Shown: piece after piece, positions 1-9,371 of the stretch | How positions within the stretch are numbered: position 1 is the first letter of the stretch | How the letters are laid out: each line of letters opens with the position of its first letter | Program-made: the position numbers and the translations under genes | From: JAWLAT01 sp041395325 | GTDB taxonomy: Bacteria > Pseudomonadota > Gammaproteobacteria > Xanthomonadales > SZUA-5 | Length of the DNA: 64,000 nucleotides | Assembly (NCBI GenBank): GCA_041395325.1 | Contig: JAWLAT010000015.1 | Location: 1-64,000 of the forward strand | Direction: 5' to 3' | The notes under the pieces: model-generated | What the model was told of the DNA's origin: nothing | The model's input: only the letters and a program-made list of their open reading frames with translations | The model's database searches: none

Positions 1-327
1 GATGGTTTGCGCTATCGGCTGCCCAGTCGGGACGAGTTGCTGGCGCATGCCGATCGCGTCCAGCCCAGTGACGCGTTGGCCTGGAGCGACACCTGCGTCA
101 CGGTCACCACGGTGCAGCAACCCAATGTGGCGCAGCGAGCCTGGGGCGGGGTCAAGGGCCTGTTCGGCGGCAACCGGGCGCAGCCCAAGGTCGAGCGCAG
201 TTGCGCCGGCTGGTATGCCGTGGCCCTGAGCGAGGGCACACCAACCGCACAAACGGCACCGGCACCGGGGCCTCGCAGCGCGGTCGTGCTGTTGGCCGAA
301 CTGCCGCCGACGGACAGCGAGCCCTGA
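1..327 (+). CDS. C-terminal part of a protein, possibly SUMF1/formylglycine-generating-enzyme-like
   Basis: The reading frame is open from the first base and stops at 325-327, so only the last 108 residues are present. Near its start it reads GLRYRLPSRDELLAHA, which resembles the RLPTEAEWE segment of SUMF1/EgtB-type C-type-lectin-fold domains. The final stretch (RSAVVLLAELP) could be the last beta strand of such a domain. Many Lysobacterales kinase/ECF loci carry SUMF1 proteins, which fits the following sigma-factor gene. The family call is tentative because the diagnostic core lies outside the window. Confidence 0.45.
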   Translation, partial: DGLRYRLPSRDELLAHADRVQPSDALAWSDTCVTVTTVQQPNVAQRAWGGVKGLFGGNRAQPKVERSCAGWYAVALSEGTPTAQTAPAPGPRSAVVLLAELPPTDSEP

Positions 328-381
328 CTGGCGCCAAGCCTTCTGCTGCGCCGACAATGGCCAACCCGATGAGGAGCGCCG

Positions 382-966
382 ATGGACAGCGAACAGTTCG
401 AAGCCGACCTGCAAGCCTGGAGTCAAGGTGACCAGGCGGCCGGCGACCGTCTCTATGCCAGCGAGTTCGAGCAGCTGCGCCAGCTGGCCAGCCGCAGTCT
501 GCGCGCTCACGGTCGCGGCGATCAGCTGCAGACCACGGTGCTGGTCAACGAGTGCTATCTGAAGCTGGCCACCGCCGGAACGGTGCAGGCCGAGAGCCGC
601 ACCCATTTCCTGGCCCTGTGCGCCCGCGCGATGCGTCAGATCATCGTCGATTCGGCCCGCCGGCAGCTGGCCGGCAAGCGTGATGGCCAGGAGATCCCAA
701 TCACACTGGCCGACGGTGCGCCACTGGATCTGGGGCGCAATGCGCTGAGCCCCGAGTCCATTGCCGCACTCGATCAGGCCCTGAGCGATCTGGATCGGCG
801 CGAGCCACGACTGGCCCGCATCGCCGAGTGCCGCATTTTCAGCGGCTTGGAAACGGCCGAGATCGCGACGATCTTCGGCGTCACCGAGCGCACGGTGCAG
901 CGCGAATGGCTGCGGGTGAAGGCGCTGCTGGTGCTGGCTTTGGGAGGAAATCCAGACAGCTACTGA
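382..966 (+). CDS. ECF-type RNA polymerase sigma factor (TIGR02999-like)
   Basis: A 194-residue sigma-70 family protein. Region 2 runs from about residue 10 to 90 (VNECYLKL, then RAMRQIIVDSAR), and region 4 from about 130 to 190 with helix-turn-helix ETAEIATIFGVTERTVQREW. This arrangement matches the ECF family linked to serine/threonine kinases in Xanthomonadales, in which no classical anti-sigma factor is seen. A GAGGAG ribosome site at 371-376 supports the ATG at 382. The last seven bases overlap the end of the convergent kinase gene, so the two are physically locked together. Inference: the kinase or the upstream gene product modulates this sigma factor. Its target promoters cannot be seen here. 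Confidence 0.9.
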   Translation: MDSEQFEADLQAWSQGDQAAGDRLYASEFEQLRQLASRSLRAHGRGDQLQTTVLVNECYLKLATAGTVQAESRTHFLALCARAMRQIIVDSARRQLAGKRDGQEIPITLADGAPLDLGRNALSPESIAALDQALSDLDRREPRLARIAECRIFSGLETAEIATIFGVTERTVQREWLRVKALLVLALGGNPDSY

Positions 967-3653
967 TCGAAGGCGGCCAGCGCCCGGTCCAGGCGCTCAG
1001 TCATCGCAGCATCGATGGGCATCGGCCAGGGCTCATCGGCGCCGGCCGCCAGCCGCACCAATTTGGAGTGCAAGGGCTCGGGCGGGAACGGTGGGTCGGC
1101 ATCGCCCTCGCGAGCCGGCAGCCCGAATGCCTGCAACACAATGGCGCTACGCAGCGGACAGTCGTCTGGAATTCGCAGCGACGGAACCGGCTGGTTCTGC
1201 AGCAGACGCGCGCGCCAAACAGCCCCTTCGACGGCCGCGCAGCTGTCGCTGACCGGCTCGCTGCCGGCCGGCGGTGCCGGACCCATTCCCAGCTCGAAGG
1301 CCATCTGCGCGATGCTGTGCTGACGCGACCAGCGCTGCGGATCCAGCAGCAACAGTCGTTGTGCGATCTGCGCCGCGTGCGTCAGATCGCCGAGCTCGAA
1401 CAACAGCCAACCCAACTGATCGAGCGACAGATCGAGTGCCTGCAGATCCGGCCCGAAGACCTGCAGTTCCAGTTCCATCGCCTCGACGCCGATCTGCAGG
1501 GCCTGCGCGTCGCGACCGGTGTTGAGCGCGGCCTGACTGTGGGCCTTCAGATAGCCGGAGCGATAGAACTGGGCGTCGGTGGCATCAGCCGCCGGGCGAT
1601 AGCGTTCCAGCAGTGCCCAGCCGGTGTCGAAGCGGGCCGTCCGATGCAACAAGGTCGCGTAGTTGCGCACGATGTTGGTCAGCATCGGAAAATCAGCGCC
1701 CAGCCGGGTCTCGCTCCGCTGCAGATGCTGGCTGAACTCGGCATCGGATTCCTGATAGCGGCCAGCCACACCCAGTGCGATGGCAATGTTGGTCGGCACG
1801 GTCAACAGGGCTTCCTGGTGTTCCAGTTTGTCCGGGTCCAGAAAGCTCAACGAGTGGCGATAGGCCGCGATGGCCTCGTCCACCCGTCCCATCCGCCGCA
1901 GCAGGATGCCGTAGCTGTTGTAGACCGTGTGATGAAACAGCGCGTCATGCTCGCCCTCACGCAGTTCGGCCAGCAACCAGTCGAACTCGGCCAATGCCGC
2001 GGGGTGATCGCCACGTTCGGTCAGCAGCTTGGCGCGCAGATAGCGAGCCGGCGCCTGCTGTGCCGAGGGCCATGGCTGGCCGGCATCGAGCATCGCCTCG
2101 GCCTGTTGGAATTCACCCTGGGCAAAGGCCGATTCTGCGGCCGATACCTGCAGTCGAGCCCGCACCGCCTCGCCCAGCCCAGCCTGAGCGGAAAGTTCCA
2201 ACGCCCGCGCCAGCAATCGGCCTTCGGCACTGTAGTCGCGGATCGCCCGCTGCAACTCGGCCAGGCGCTCGAGCATGAGCACCTGAAACAGCGGATCGGC
2301 ATCGGTGCCGGTCAGAAAGCGCTCGGACGTGCTGCGCACCACATCGCCGACGGTCACCGACTCCGGATTGCCGGCCAGCGGATTGGCGTTGGCGAACAGG
2401 CCGGCCACGGTATCCAGGATGCGCTCGGTGCGTTGGGCGTATTCCCGTGATCGCTGCGCCAGCAGCAGACTGGCGGTCAGGCCCACCACCAACAACAGCA
2501 GGGCAACGGCGCTGGCGGCGACGCCGAGCCGGTGCCGACGCAGGAAACTGCGCAGCAGATAGCCGCGTGTCTGCCGTCGAGCCCGCACGGGCAACGCAGC
2601 CCGATGCCGCTGCAGGTCGTCGCGCAGGTCAGCCACGGTGGCATAGCGCGCGGCCGGCTCGCGCTGCAGGCACTTGAGCAGGATGCTGTCCAGATCACCC
2701 CGCAGCGCCTGGCGCAGGCGCGGATCGCTGACCCGGCGGCTGGCCGGCATGGGCAGCGCGTCGCCACGCAGGCGCTCGGCCGCACCGGCCGCCTCGCTCT
2801 CGTCGAAGGGCCAGCTGCCGGTCAGTAACTGATACAGCAGCAAGCCAAGCTGATAGACGTCGCTGGCCACGCCAACCGGTTCACCGAGCAGCTGTTCGGG
2901 TGAGGCATAGCGCAGCGTCAGCGGCGACGAACCGGTCAGCGTCGGCGCCGAATCCCAACTGGCGCCCTCGAGCATCTTGGCGATGCCGAAATCGATCAGC
3001 TTGACGCGACCTTCGTCGTCGATCAGCACATTGCTGGGCTTGATGTCGCGGTGAATCACCAGGTGCTGATGCGCCAGCATCACCGCGTCACAGACCTGGT
3101 CGAAGGCATCGAGAATCGCGTTCATGTGTCCACGACCCACCTGCAGACACTGATCGATGGGCCGACCCTGGACCCGCTCCAACACCATGTAGGGCCGCCC
3201 GTCGACGAAGCCCACATCCAGCAGCGTGGCAATGTTCGTGTGCTGCAGACGCGCCAGGATGCGCTGTTCGTTGAGAAAGCGCTCGCGCTCGATCGGTGAA
3301 GTCAGCGCCGCGCGCAGCAGCTTGATCGCCACCGGCTGCTCACTGCCATGGACATCGCGCGTGGCGCCGTAGACCGCCGCCATGCCGCCTCGGCCAATTT
3401 CGGCCACCACCTGATAGCCAGGTATTTCCGGTGGCGGCGCATCCTCCGCCTCCAGACGAACCCGGTCGCCCACGGCGCGCAGGTCGACCGTATCGACCTC
3501 TTCGGCCAGACCGACCAACTTGCGCAGCATCGAGGCCAACGCTGGGTCGGCTGCGGCGATGCGCTGCAACTGCGCGTCGCGCTCGTTCAGGGTCAGATCC
3601 AGCAGCGCTTCCAGCTGCCGGTCCAGCTCGGCGATGTCGATCACTGAACTCAT
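960..3653 (-). CDS. Membrane serine/threonine protein kinase with C-terminal TPR-like region
   Basis: About 897 residues from the ATG at 3653, which has an AGGA ribosome site; in-frame ATGs at 3680 and 3701 are alternatives. The Hanks-type kinase domain starts near residue 80. It shows the glycine loop GRGGMAAVYG, the VAIK lysine, catalytic HRDIKPSN, DFGIAK and ASPEQL, so it should be active. One membrane helix follows (GVAASAVALLLLVVGLTASL, about residue 375). The C-terminal half is helical and alanine/leucine-rich with TPR-like pairs, and probably lies in the periplasm. This architecture is typical of the ECF-associated kinases of Lysobacterales. Its 3' end overlaps the ECF sigma gene by seven bases in convergent orientation. 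Confidence 0.9.
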   Translation of the reverse strand: MSSVIDIAELDRQLEALLDLTLNERDAQLQRIAAADPALASMLRKLVGLAEEVDTVDLRAVGDRVRLEAEDAPPPEIPGYQVVAEIGRGGMAAVYGATRDVHGSEQPVAIKLLRAALTSPIERERFLNEQRILARLQHTNIATLLDVGFVDGRPYMVLERVQGRPIDQCLQVGRGHMNAILDAFDQVCDAVMLAHQHLVIHRDIKPSNVLIDDEGRVKLIDFGIAKMLEGASWDSAPTLTGSSPLTLRYASPEQLLGEPVGVASDVYQLGLLLYQLLTGSWPFDESEAAGAAERLRGDALPMPASRRVSDPRLRQALRGDLDSILLKCLQREPAARYATVADLRDDLQRHRAALPVRARRQTRGYLLRSFLRRHRLGVAASAVALLLLVVGLTASLLLAQRSREYAQRTERILDTVAGLFANANPLAGNPESVTVGDVVRSTSERFLTGTDADPLFQVLMLERLAELQRAIRDYSAEGRLLARALELSAQAGLGEAVRARLQVSAAESAFAQGEFQQAEAMLDAGQPWPSAQQAPARYLRAKLLTERGDHPAALAEFDWLLAELREGEHDALFHHTVYNSYGILLRRMGRVDEAIAAYRHSLSFLDPDKLEHQEALLTVPTNIAIALGVAGRYQESDAEFSQHLQRSETRLGADFPMLTNIVRNYATLLHRTARFDTGWALLERYRPAADATDAQFYRSGYLKAHSQAALNTGRDAQALQIGVEAMELELQVFGPDLQALDLSLDQLGWLLFELGDLTHAAQIAQRLLLLDPQRWSRQHSIAQMAFELGMGPAPPAGSEPVSDSCAAVEGAVWRARLLQNQPVPSLRIPDDCPLRSAIVLQAFGLPAREGDADPPFPPEPLHSKLVRLAAGADEPWPMPIDAAMTERLDRALAAFDQ

Positions 3654-3772
3654 CGGCGGTCCTGCGGCAACCTGCGGCATTGTGCGGCGATCCTGCCGCA
3701 TCGGATAGACGGCTTGCGGTCGGACGTGCGGCCGACACGAGGCTACGCCGACTCCGTCAGATTCACTGCGGC

Positions 3773-4720
3773 TCAGTTGGGGCTTTGTGCGGCTTCCTGC
3801 ACCGCCGTGGCGGGCGGCACCGCCAGCATCAACGCACTTTCGGCGACGCGCAGTTGCAACGGCCCTGGCAGCCGCAGCAGCTCTCCGTCGACGGCCAGAT
3901 GCAGACGCGAGCGCAACCGCCGCTGGCTGGCCACCGAGAATTGCTCACCCAGTTCGACATGGATGGACGGCGCCTGACGAGCCCGACCCAGCAGCAGCAT
4001 CAGGGCCGCCTGCAGGGTGCGCGCCCGACCCTGACCCGGTGCATGAACCAGGCACAGCTGACCCGGCGGCGGCGGCGGCAGCGCCAGATCGGCCAGTTGC
4101 ACCGCGTTGCGACTGCACAGCATCGCGGCCAGATGGTCCTGCACCTCCAGGCCATCGCCGCGCAGCAGCAGTCGCCGGCTGCGATAGCGACCGAACAGCG
4201 TGCGCAAACCGGACCATATCGATACCAGCTGGCCACGGCCCCAACGCGACATGTCGCGCTCGCGTTGCCGCAGCAGCTGTGAATGCAGGCCCAGGCTGAC
4301 ATTGACCAGAAAGGGTCGGTCGTTGACGTAGCCCACATCAACCTGCCGCAGCGTCCCCTGCGCCAGTCGGGCGACGGCGGTGGAAACGTCCACCGGCAGG
4401 CCCAGGCTGCGGGTGTAGTAGTTGTAGGTGCCACCGGGCAGCACCGCCAGCGGCAGCTTCTCCCGCAGGGCTTGCTGCGCGGCCGCATTGAGCGTGCCGT
4501 CGCCACCGCAGGCGACCAGCAATCCACCATCGGCGCGAGCGCTGCGGGCGGCATCGGCCAGCGCCGACAGCAGCTGCTTGCCGCGCACCACGCGCAGCGT
4601 GTGGGCGGCGACTTGGGACGGCAGGGCGTCACGCAGTGCCTGCACCCGCGCTTGGGCGGCCACGCCCGATCCGGCATTGATCACCACATGCCAGGCCCGC
4701 TCCGCATTGCGCCGTTCCAT
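3773..4720 (-). CDS. Diacylglycerol kinase-family lipid kinase (YegS/DagK type)
   Basis: About 315 residues from the ATG at 4720; the frame stays open to 4819 but the first 33 codons do not look conserved. The nucleotide-binding motif GGDGTLNAAAQ lies near residue 70. A LPGGTYNYYTRSLGLP segment corresponds to the LPxGTxNxFARxLG signature of DAGK_cat proteins. The C-terminal beta-rich domain ends in a typical AVDGE...G segment. The family phosphorylates diacylglycerol or related lipids (sphingosine, phosphatidylglycerol) at the inner membrane; the substrate cannot be told here. It is transcribed away from the serine hydrolase gene at 4880. Confidence 0.85.
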   Translation of the reverse strand: MERRNAERAWHVVINAGSGVAAQARVQALRDALPSQVAAHTLRVVRGKQLLSALADAARSARADGGLLVACGGDGTLNAAAQQALREKLPLAVLPGGTYNYYTRSLGLPVDVSTAVARLAQGTLRQVDVGYVNDRPFLVNVSLGLHSQLLRQRERDMSRWGRGQLVSIWSGLRTLFGRYRSRRLLLRGDGLEVQDHLAAMLCSRNAVQLADLALPPPPPGQLCLVHAPGQGRARTLQAALMLLLGRARQAPSIHVELGEQFSVASQRRLRSRLHLAVDGELLRLPGPLQLRVAESALMLAVPPATAVQEAAQSPN

Positions 4721-4879
4721 CGTCACTGCTTGCCAGGTCTCTTCCGAATGCCAACGCACCGCACCGAGCCCAGATGCTGCCAGAGAACGCTCACATCGGT
4801 GTGCAGGCCGCGCCGACACTTGCGACCATCTGTCACCTCTCGACCTCTTGCATGGCTGAACTCAACTGGAGGAGCCGCC

Positions 4880-6304
4880 ATGCGACGAGGCGTGGGCATG
4901 ATCATCGGCCTGCTGGCCCTGTGTACCTGGGCATTGGCACAGCCGGCCCCCGATACCGTGCTGCCGCAGCGCGCAGCGGATTTCTGGCGATTGGTCGCCG
5001 AGGCGCCGACCGTTCAGGACAGCCAGCTGGAGGCGCTGTTCTCAGCCAGCTCGATCGAGCGCATCGGCCGCGACGGACTGCGCGATCTGCTGGGCCAGCT
5101 GCACGAAGACCTGGGCGATACCGTGGTCAAGCTGACACCCACGCTGGTGCAGGACCAGGGCGGTAGCCAGCTGCAGTACGAACTGCCCGACGGCCGACGG
5201 CTGGGCATGCGCCTGACGCTGGAAGAGACTGCCGAGCGACGCATCGCGCGCTTTGGGGTGCGCTTCCTGCCGCCGGCGGTGCCGTCGGTACCCGCCCTGG
5301 AGCAGCCCGCGGCGATTGCCGACCACGTCCGCGCCGAAGCGGCGGCCGGCCGTTTCTCTGGCGCAGTGTTGGTGGCCCGCGGCGCCACGCCTGTCCAGGC
5401 CCTGGCCGTGGGTCTGGCCGACCGGGTGACAGGCCGCGCCAACACGCTGGATACGCCCGTCAACCTGGGTTCGATGAACAAGATGTTCACCGCCATCGCC
5501 ATCGGCCAGTTGCAGGCCGCCGGCCGGCTGGACTGGACGGATCGGGTCGGGCGTCACCTGCCGCAGCTGCCCAACGCGAAGATCCGTGACGAGGTCAGCG
5601 TGGAACAGCTGCTGACCCATACCTCGGGCGTGGGTTCGTACTGGAATGATCGCTACCAGTCCACGCGCAAGCAGATTGATGATCTGGCCGGCTTCCTCGC
5701 CACCTTCGTCGACGAACCGCTGCTGTTCGAGCCCGGCCAAGGCAACGAGTACAGCAACGGCGGACCGGTGATCCTCGGGTTGATCATCGAGGCGATCAGT
5801 GGGCAGAGCTACTACGACTACATGCGCGAGCAGCTCTATGAACCGGCCGGCATGACCCACAGCGGGCACTTCCTCAGCACCGACCAGGAGGCGGGCTTTG
5901 CGATCGGCTACCGTCGTGACGAATCCGGACAGTGGCAGGACAACGGTGACTGGCTGGGCCTGCGCGGGTCGGCCGCGGGCGGCGGCTATGCCTCGGCCAA
6001 CGATCTGCTCGCCTTCGCCCAGGCGCTGGGCGATGGCCGCCTGCTCGATCGGGCCACACTGGAACAGCTGTGGCAGGCGCGAGCGGAGCTGGGACCGGAC
6101 TTCGGCTACGGCTATCTGTTCGGCACCGGCCGGATCAACGGCCAGCGCTGGGTCGGCCACAACGGCGGCGCACCGGGCATCTCGGCCGACTTTCGCTACT
6201 ACCCGGACAGCGGCCTGACGATCATCGTGCTGGCCAATCAGGATCAGGCGGCGATGCCGATGTCCGAGTGGCTCAATGCGCTGCTGACGGCGACCGCGAA
6301 CTGA
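4880..6304 (+). CDS. Secreted serine hydrolase, beta-lactamase/class C-like family
   Basis: 474 residues. A strong TGGAGGAG ribosome site at 4868-4874 fixes the ATG at 4880, although the frame is open further upstream. Residues 1-20 form a signal peptide ending LAQ. An N-terminal region of about 120 residues resembles the small accessory domain found before some beta-lactamase-related proteins. The hydrolase domain begins near residue 147, with nucleophile motif SMNK (Ser198), YSN (Tyr291) and HNGG (about 427) in place of KTG. This is the class C/esterase EstB/AmpH-type fold. The substrate is unknown: a peptidase or esterase role is as likely as beta-lactam hydrolysis. Confidence 0.88.
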   Translation: MRRGVGMIIGLLALCTWALAQPAPDTVLPQRAADFWRLVAEAPTVQDSQLEALFSASSIERIGRDGLRDLLGQLHEDLGDTVVKLTPTLVQDQGGSQLQYELPDGRRLGMRLTLEETAERRIARFGVRFLPPAVPSVPALEQPAAIADHVRAEAAAGRFSGAVLVARGATPVQALAVGLADRVTGRANTLDTPVNLGSMNKMFTAIAIGQLQAAGRLDWTDRVGRHLPQLPNAKIRDEVSVEQLLTHTSGVGSYWNDRYQSTRKQIDDLAGFLATFVDEPLLFEPGQGNEYSNGGPVILGLIIEAISGQSYYDYMREQLYEPAGMTHSGHFLSTDQEAGFAIGYRRDESGQWQDNGDWLGLRGSAAGGGYASANDLLAFAQALGDGRLLDRATLEQLWQARAELGPDFGYGYLFGTGRINGQRWVGHNGGAPGISADFRYYPDSGLTIIVLANQDQAAMPMSEWLNALLTATAN

Positions 6305-6310
6305 TTGCCA

Positions 6311-9300
6311 TCAGTCAGCAGCGGTGTGTCGCTGGCCCGACAGCAACAGGTAGACCGCCGGCACCAGAAACAGCGTGAAGGCCGTCCCGATGGTCATGCC
6401 GCCCACCACCACCCATCCGATCGATTGACGACCCTCGGCGCCAGCGCCAGCGGCGATGGCCAGCGGCACGGCGCCCAGAACCATCGCGCCGGTGGTCATC
6501 AGGATCGGTCGCAACCGCAAGGTGGCCGATTCGATCGTCGCCTGCAGCTTGTCCTTGCCGGCATCGCGCAGCTGGTTGGCAAACTCGACCAGCAGGATGC
6601 CGTGCTTGCTGATCAGACCGATCAGCGTGATCAGACCGATCTGGCTGTAGATGTTCAGGGAAGCCCCGGCCAGCCACAGCGCAGTCAGTGCGCCGCCGAT
6701 GGCCAGCGGCACACTGAGCAGGATCACCAGCGGATCGACGAAGCTTTCGAACTGCGCAGCCAGCACCAGGTAAATGAAGGCCAGCGCCAGCACGAACAGG
6801 AAGGCCACCGAGGTGGTCGATTCGCGGAACTCGCGTGACTGTCCGCTGAGGTCGTACAGCGTGTCGCTGTCGCCCACCTCGGCCAGCAGCTGTTCCATGT
6901 CGGTGATGGCCTCGCCCAGGCTGTAGCCATCGGCCAGACCGGCGCTGACGGTGGCCGCGCGCAGCTTGCCGAAGTGATTGAGCTCGCGCGCAGCGACGGT
7001 CTCGGTGACCGTGACCAGATTGGACAGCGGCACCATCTGGCCGTCGGGCGCGCGCACGTGCACCTGACCCAGATCCGACGGCCGTTGGCGCTGATCCTTC
7101 TCGATCTGCACGATCACGTCGTACTGCTCCGAGCCTTCGCGGTAGCGGGTCACCTGACGCGAGCCCAGCAGCGTTTCCAGTGTGGCACCCAGGGTCGCCG
7201 TGTCCACGCCGGTGGCGGCCAGCTTGGCGCGATTGACGTCCAGCTTGAGCTCGGGTTTGTTCAGCTTCAGATCGGTATCCGGATTGGTCAGCCCGGGGTT
7301 CTCGCGCATCTTCGCCAGCAAGGCATCGACGGTGCGCTGCAGATCGGCCCAGCTGCCGGTGGTCTGCACGACGAACTGCAGCGGCTGGCCGAAACCACGA
7401 TTGCCCAACGGCGGCGGCAGGGTTGGAAAGGCGCGAACGCCCGGAATCTGCATGAACTGGCCGAACAGCTGGCCCTGGATCTCTTTGGTATCGCGGCCGC
7501 GCTCGTCCCAGGGCTTCATGCCGGCAAAGGCAATCGCCGAATTGACCGAGCCGAAGCCGATGATGACGAAGTAGCGCTCGACCTCAGGCACACCGGCCAG
7601 CGCGGTCTCCATCTGCCGGGCATAGCGGCTCATGAAGTCGACGGTGGCACCTTCCGGGCCGCTGGCGAAGCCGATGATCGTGCCCTGATCTTCCTGCGGA
7701 GCCAGCTCGCTGGGCAGCGAGACGAACAGCCAGGCGGTCGCCAGGCCACTGGCCAGCGCCGCAACCAGCACCAGCGGCTTGCGACCCAGTGACCAGCGCA
7801 ACGCCTGGCTGTAGCCATCGGTGAGCCGGTTGAGCGCGCGCTCGCCAATCTCGTGGAAGCGGCTTTCGTGGGTGTTGGCCTTGAGCAGGCGCGAACACAT
7901 CATCGGCGAGGCCGTCAGCGCGACCAGTCCGGACACCAGCACGGCGCCGGCCAGGGTCAGCGCGAACTCGACGAAGAGCTTGCCGGTCTGGCCAGTGGAG
8001 AAGCTGATCGGCACATAGACCGCCGCCAGCGTGATCGTCATTGCCACGACGGCAAAGGCGATCTCGCGACTGCCATCCAGCGCGGCCTGCAGGGGCGTCT
8101 TGCCCATCTCGATGTGGCGGTGGATGTTCTCCAGCATGACGATCGCATCGTCGACCACCAGACCGATGGCCAGCACCATCGCCAGCAAGGTCAGCGTATT
8201 GATTGAAAAGCCCAGCGCGAACATCACGGCGAAAGCGCCGATCAGCGAGACCGGGATCGTCACCAGCGGCACCAGCGTGGCACGCAGCGAGCGCAGGAAG
8301 ACGAAGATCACCAGCACCACCAGCGCGGTGGCCTCGGCCAGGGTCCAGTAGACCTCCTGGATCGAGGCGTCGATGAAGATCGTCGAATCGAAGGCCACCC
8401 GCACCTGCATGCCCGGCGGCAACGTTTCGGTGATCCGCGGCAGCAGCTCGCGCACGCCGCGGGCCACGTCCAGCGGATTGGCGGTGGCCGTCTTGACCAC
8501 GCCCAGCGGCACCGCTGTCTCGCCCTTGAAGCGGGCCAGGAAGCGATCAGAACTGGGCCCCACCTCGACCCGCGCCACATCGCCCAGCCGCACCAGATAC
8601 CCGTTGCGCTCGGCCAGCACGACGTTGCGGAAGGCTTCCGGCGTGCGCAGGTCCGTCTCAGACAGCACCGTGAATTCGCGCTGGGTGCTTTCGACCCGGC
8701 CGGCCGGCACCTCGATGTTCTGCCGCCGCAGCGCGCCTTCCACATCGCCCGGCGTCAGCGCATAGGCCGCCAGTCGCGCGGCGTCCAGCCAGATGCGCAT
8801 CGCCGGTCGACCGGCGAAGACGTTGGCGCTGGCCACGCCGGAAATCGTCTGGATGCGATCCTTGACCAGCCGGTCGGCGAAGTCGGCCACCTCCATCTGC
8901 GAATGCCGATCGGAGGAGAAGGCCAGGTACATGATCGGCTGCGCGTCGGCTTCCTGCTTCTGCACCACCGGTTCGCGCACTTCCTGCGGCAGGAAGCCGC
9001 GCGCCTGGGCGACCCGATCGCGGACATCGGCGGCGGCCGCTTCGGGCTCGCGATCGAGCCGGAAGCGCACGGTGATCTGGCTGGACTCGGCGCGCGAGAT
9101 CGACTGGATGTAGTCGATGCCCTCGATGCCAGCCAGCGTTTCCTCGATCGGCGTGGTGATCTGCGACTCGATCACCTGCGCATTGGCGCCCGGATAATTG
9201 GTGTTGACCGTGACGATGGGCGCATCGACCTTCGGCACCAGCCGCACGCTGAGCCGCTCGTAGCAGATCAGGCCAACCAGCAGGACGACCAGATTGATCA

Positions 9301-9346
9301 CCGTCGCCAGCACCGGGCGACGGATCGACAGTTGTGGCAGGGTCAT
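6311..9346 (-). CDS. RND-family efflux permease (HAE1/AcrB type)
   Basis: About 1011 residues from the ATG at 9346 (MTLPQLSIRRPVLATVINL), the usual start of this family; an in-frame upstream extension to 9418 looks non-coding. The N-terminal helix is followed by a large porter loop, then the proton-relay helix with VVDDAIV (two Asp). The second half repeats this plan and carries the relay lysine in ISKHGILLVEF. It should form the inner-membrane trimer that exports drugs or other amphiphiles by proton antiport. The adaptor gene lies 25 bases upstream on the same strand. No outer-membrane TolC partner or regulator gene is adjacent. Confidence 0.95.
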   Translation of the reverse strand: MTLPQLSIRRPVLATVINLVVLLVGLICYERLSVRLVPKVDAPIVTVNTNYPGANAQVIESQITTPIEETLAGIEGIDYIQSISRAESSQITVRFRLDREPEAAAADVRDRVAQARGFLPQEVREPVVQKQEADAQPIMYLAFSSDRHSQMEVADFADRLVKDRIQTISGVASANVFAGRPAMRIWLDAARLAAYALTPGDVEGALRRQNIEVPAGRVESTQREFTVLSETDLRTPEAFRNVVLAERNGYLVRLGDVARVEVGPSSDRFLARFKGETAVPLGVVKTATANPLDVARGVRELLPRITETLPPGMQVRVAFDSTIFIDASIQEVYWTLAEATALVVLVIFVFLRSLRATLVPLVTIPVSLIGAFAVMFALGFSINTLTLLAMVLAIGLVVDDAIVMLENIHRHIEMGKTPLQAALDGSREIAFAVVAMTITLAAVYVPISFSTGQTGKLFVEFALTLAGAVLVSGLVALTASPMMCSRLLKANTHESRFHEIGERALNRLTDGYSQALRWSLGRKPLVLVAALASGLATAWLFVSLPSELAPQEDQGTIIGFASGPEGATVDFMSRYARQMETALAGVPEVERYFVIIGFGSVNSAIAFAGMKPWDERGRDTKEIQGQLFGQFMQIPGVRAFPTLPPPLGNRGFGQPLQFVVQTTGSWADLQRTVDALLAKMRENPGLTNPDTDLKLNKPELKLDVNRAKLAATGVDTATLGATLETLLGSRQVTRYREGSEQYDVIVQIEKDQRQRPSDLGQVHVRAPDGQMVPLSNLVTVTETVAARELNHFGKLRAATVSAGLADGYSLGEAITDMEQLLAEVGDSDTLYDLSGQSREFRESTTSVAFLFVLALAFIYLVLAAQFESFVDPLVILLSVPLAIGGALTALWLAGASLNIYSQIGLITLIGLISKHGILLVEFANQLRDAGKDKLQATIESATLRLRPILMTTGAMVLGAVPLAIAAGAGAEGRQSIGWVVVGGMTIGTAFTLFLVPAVYLLLSGQRHTAAD

Positions 9347-9371
9347 CGGCTGGCTCCCCTCGGCAGCACCC

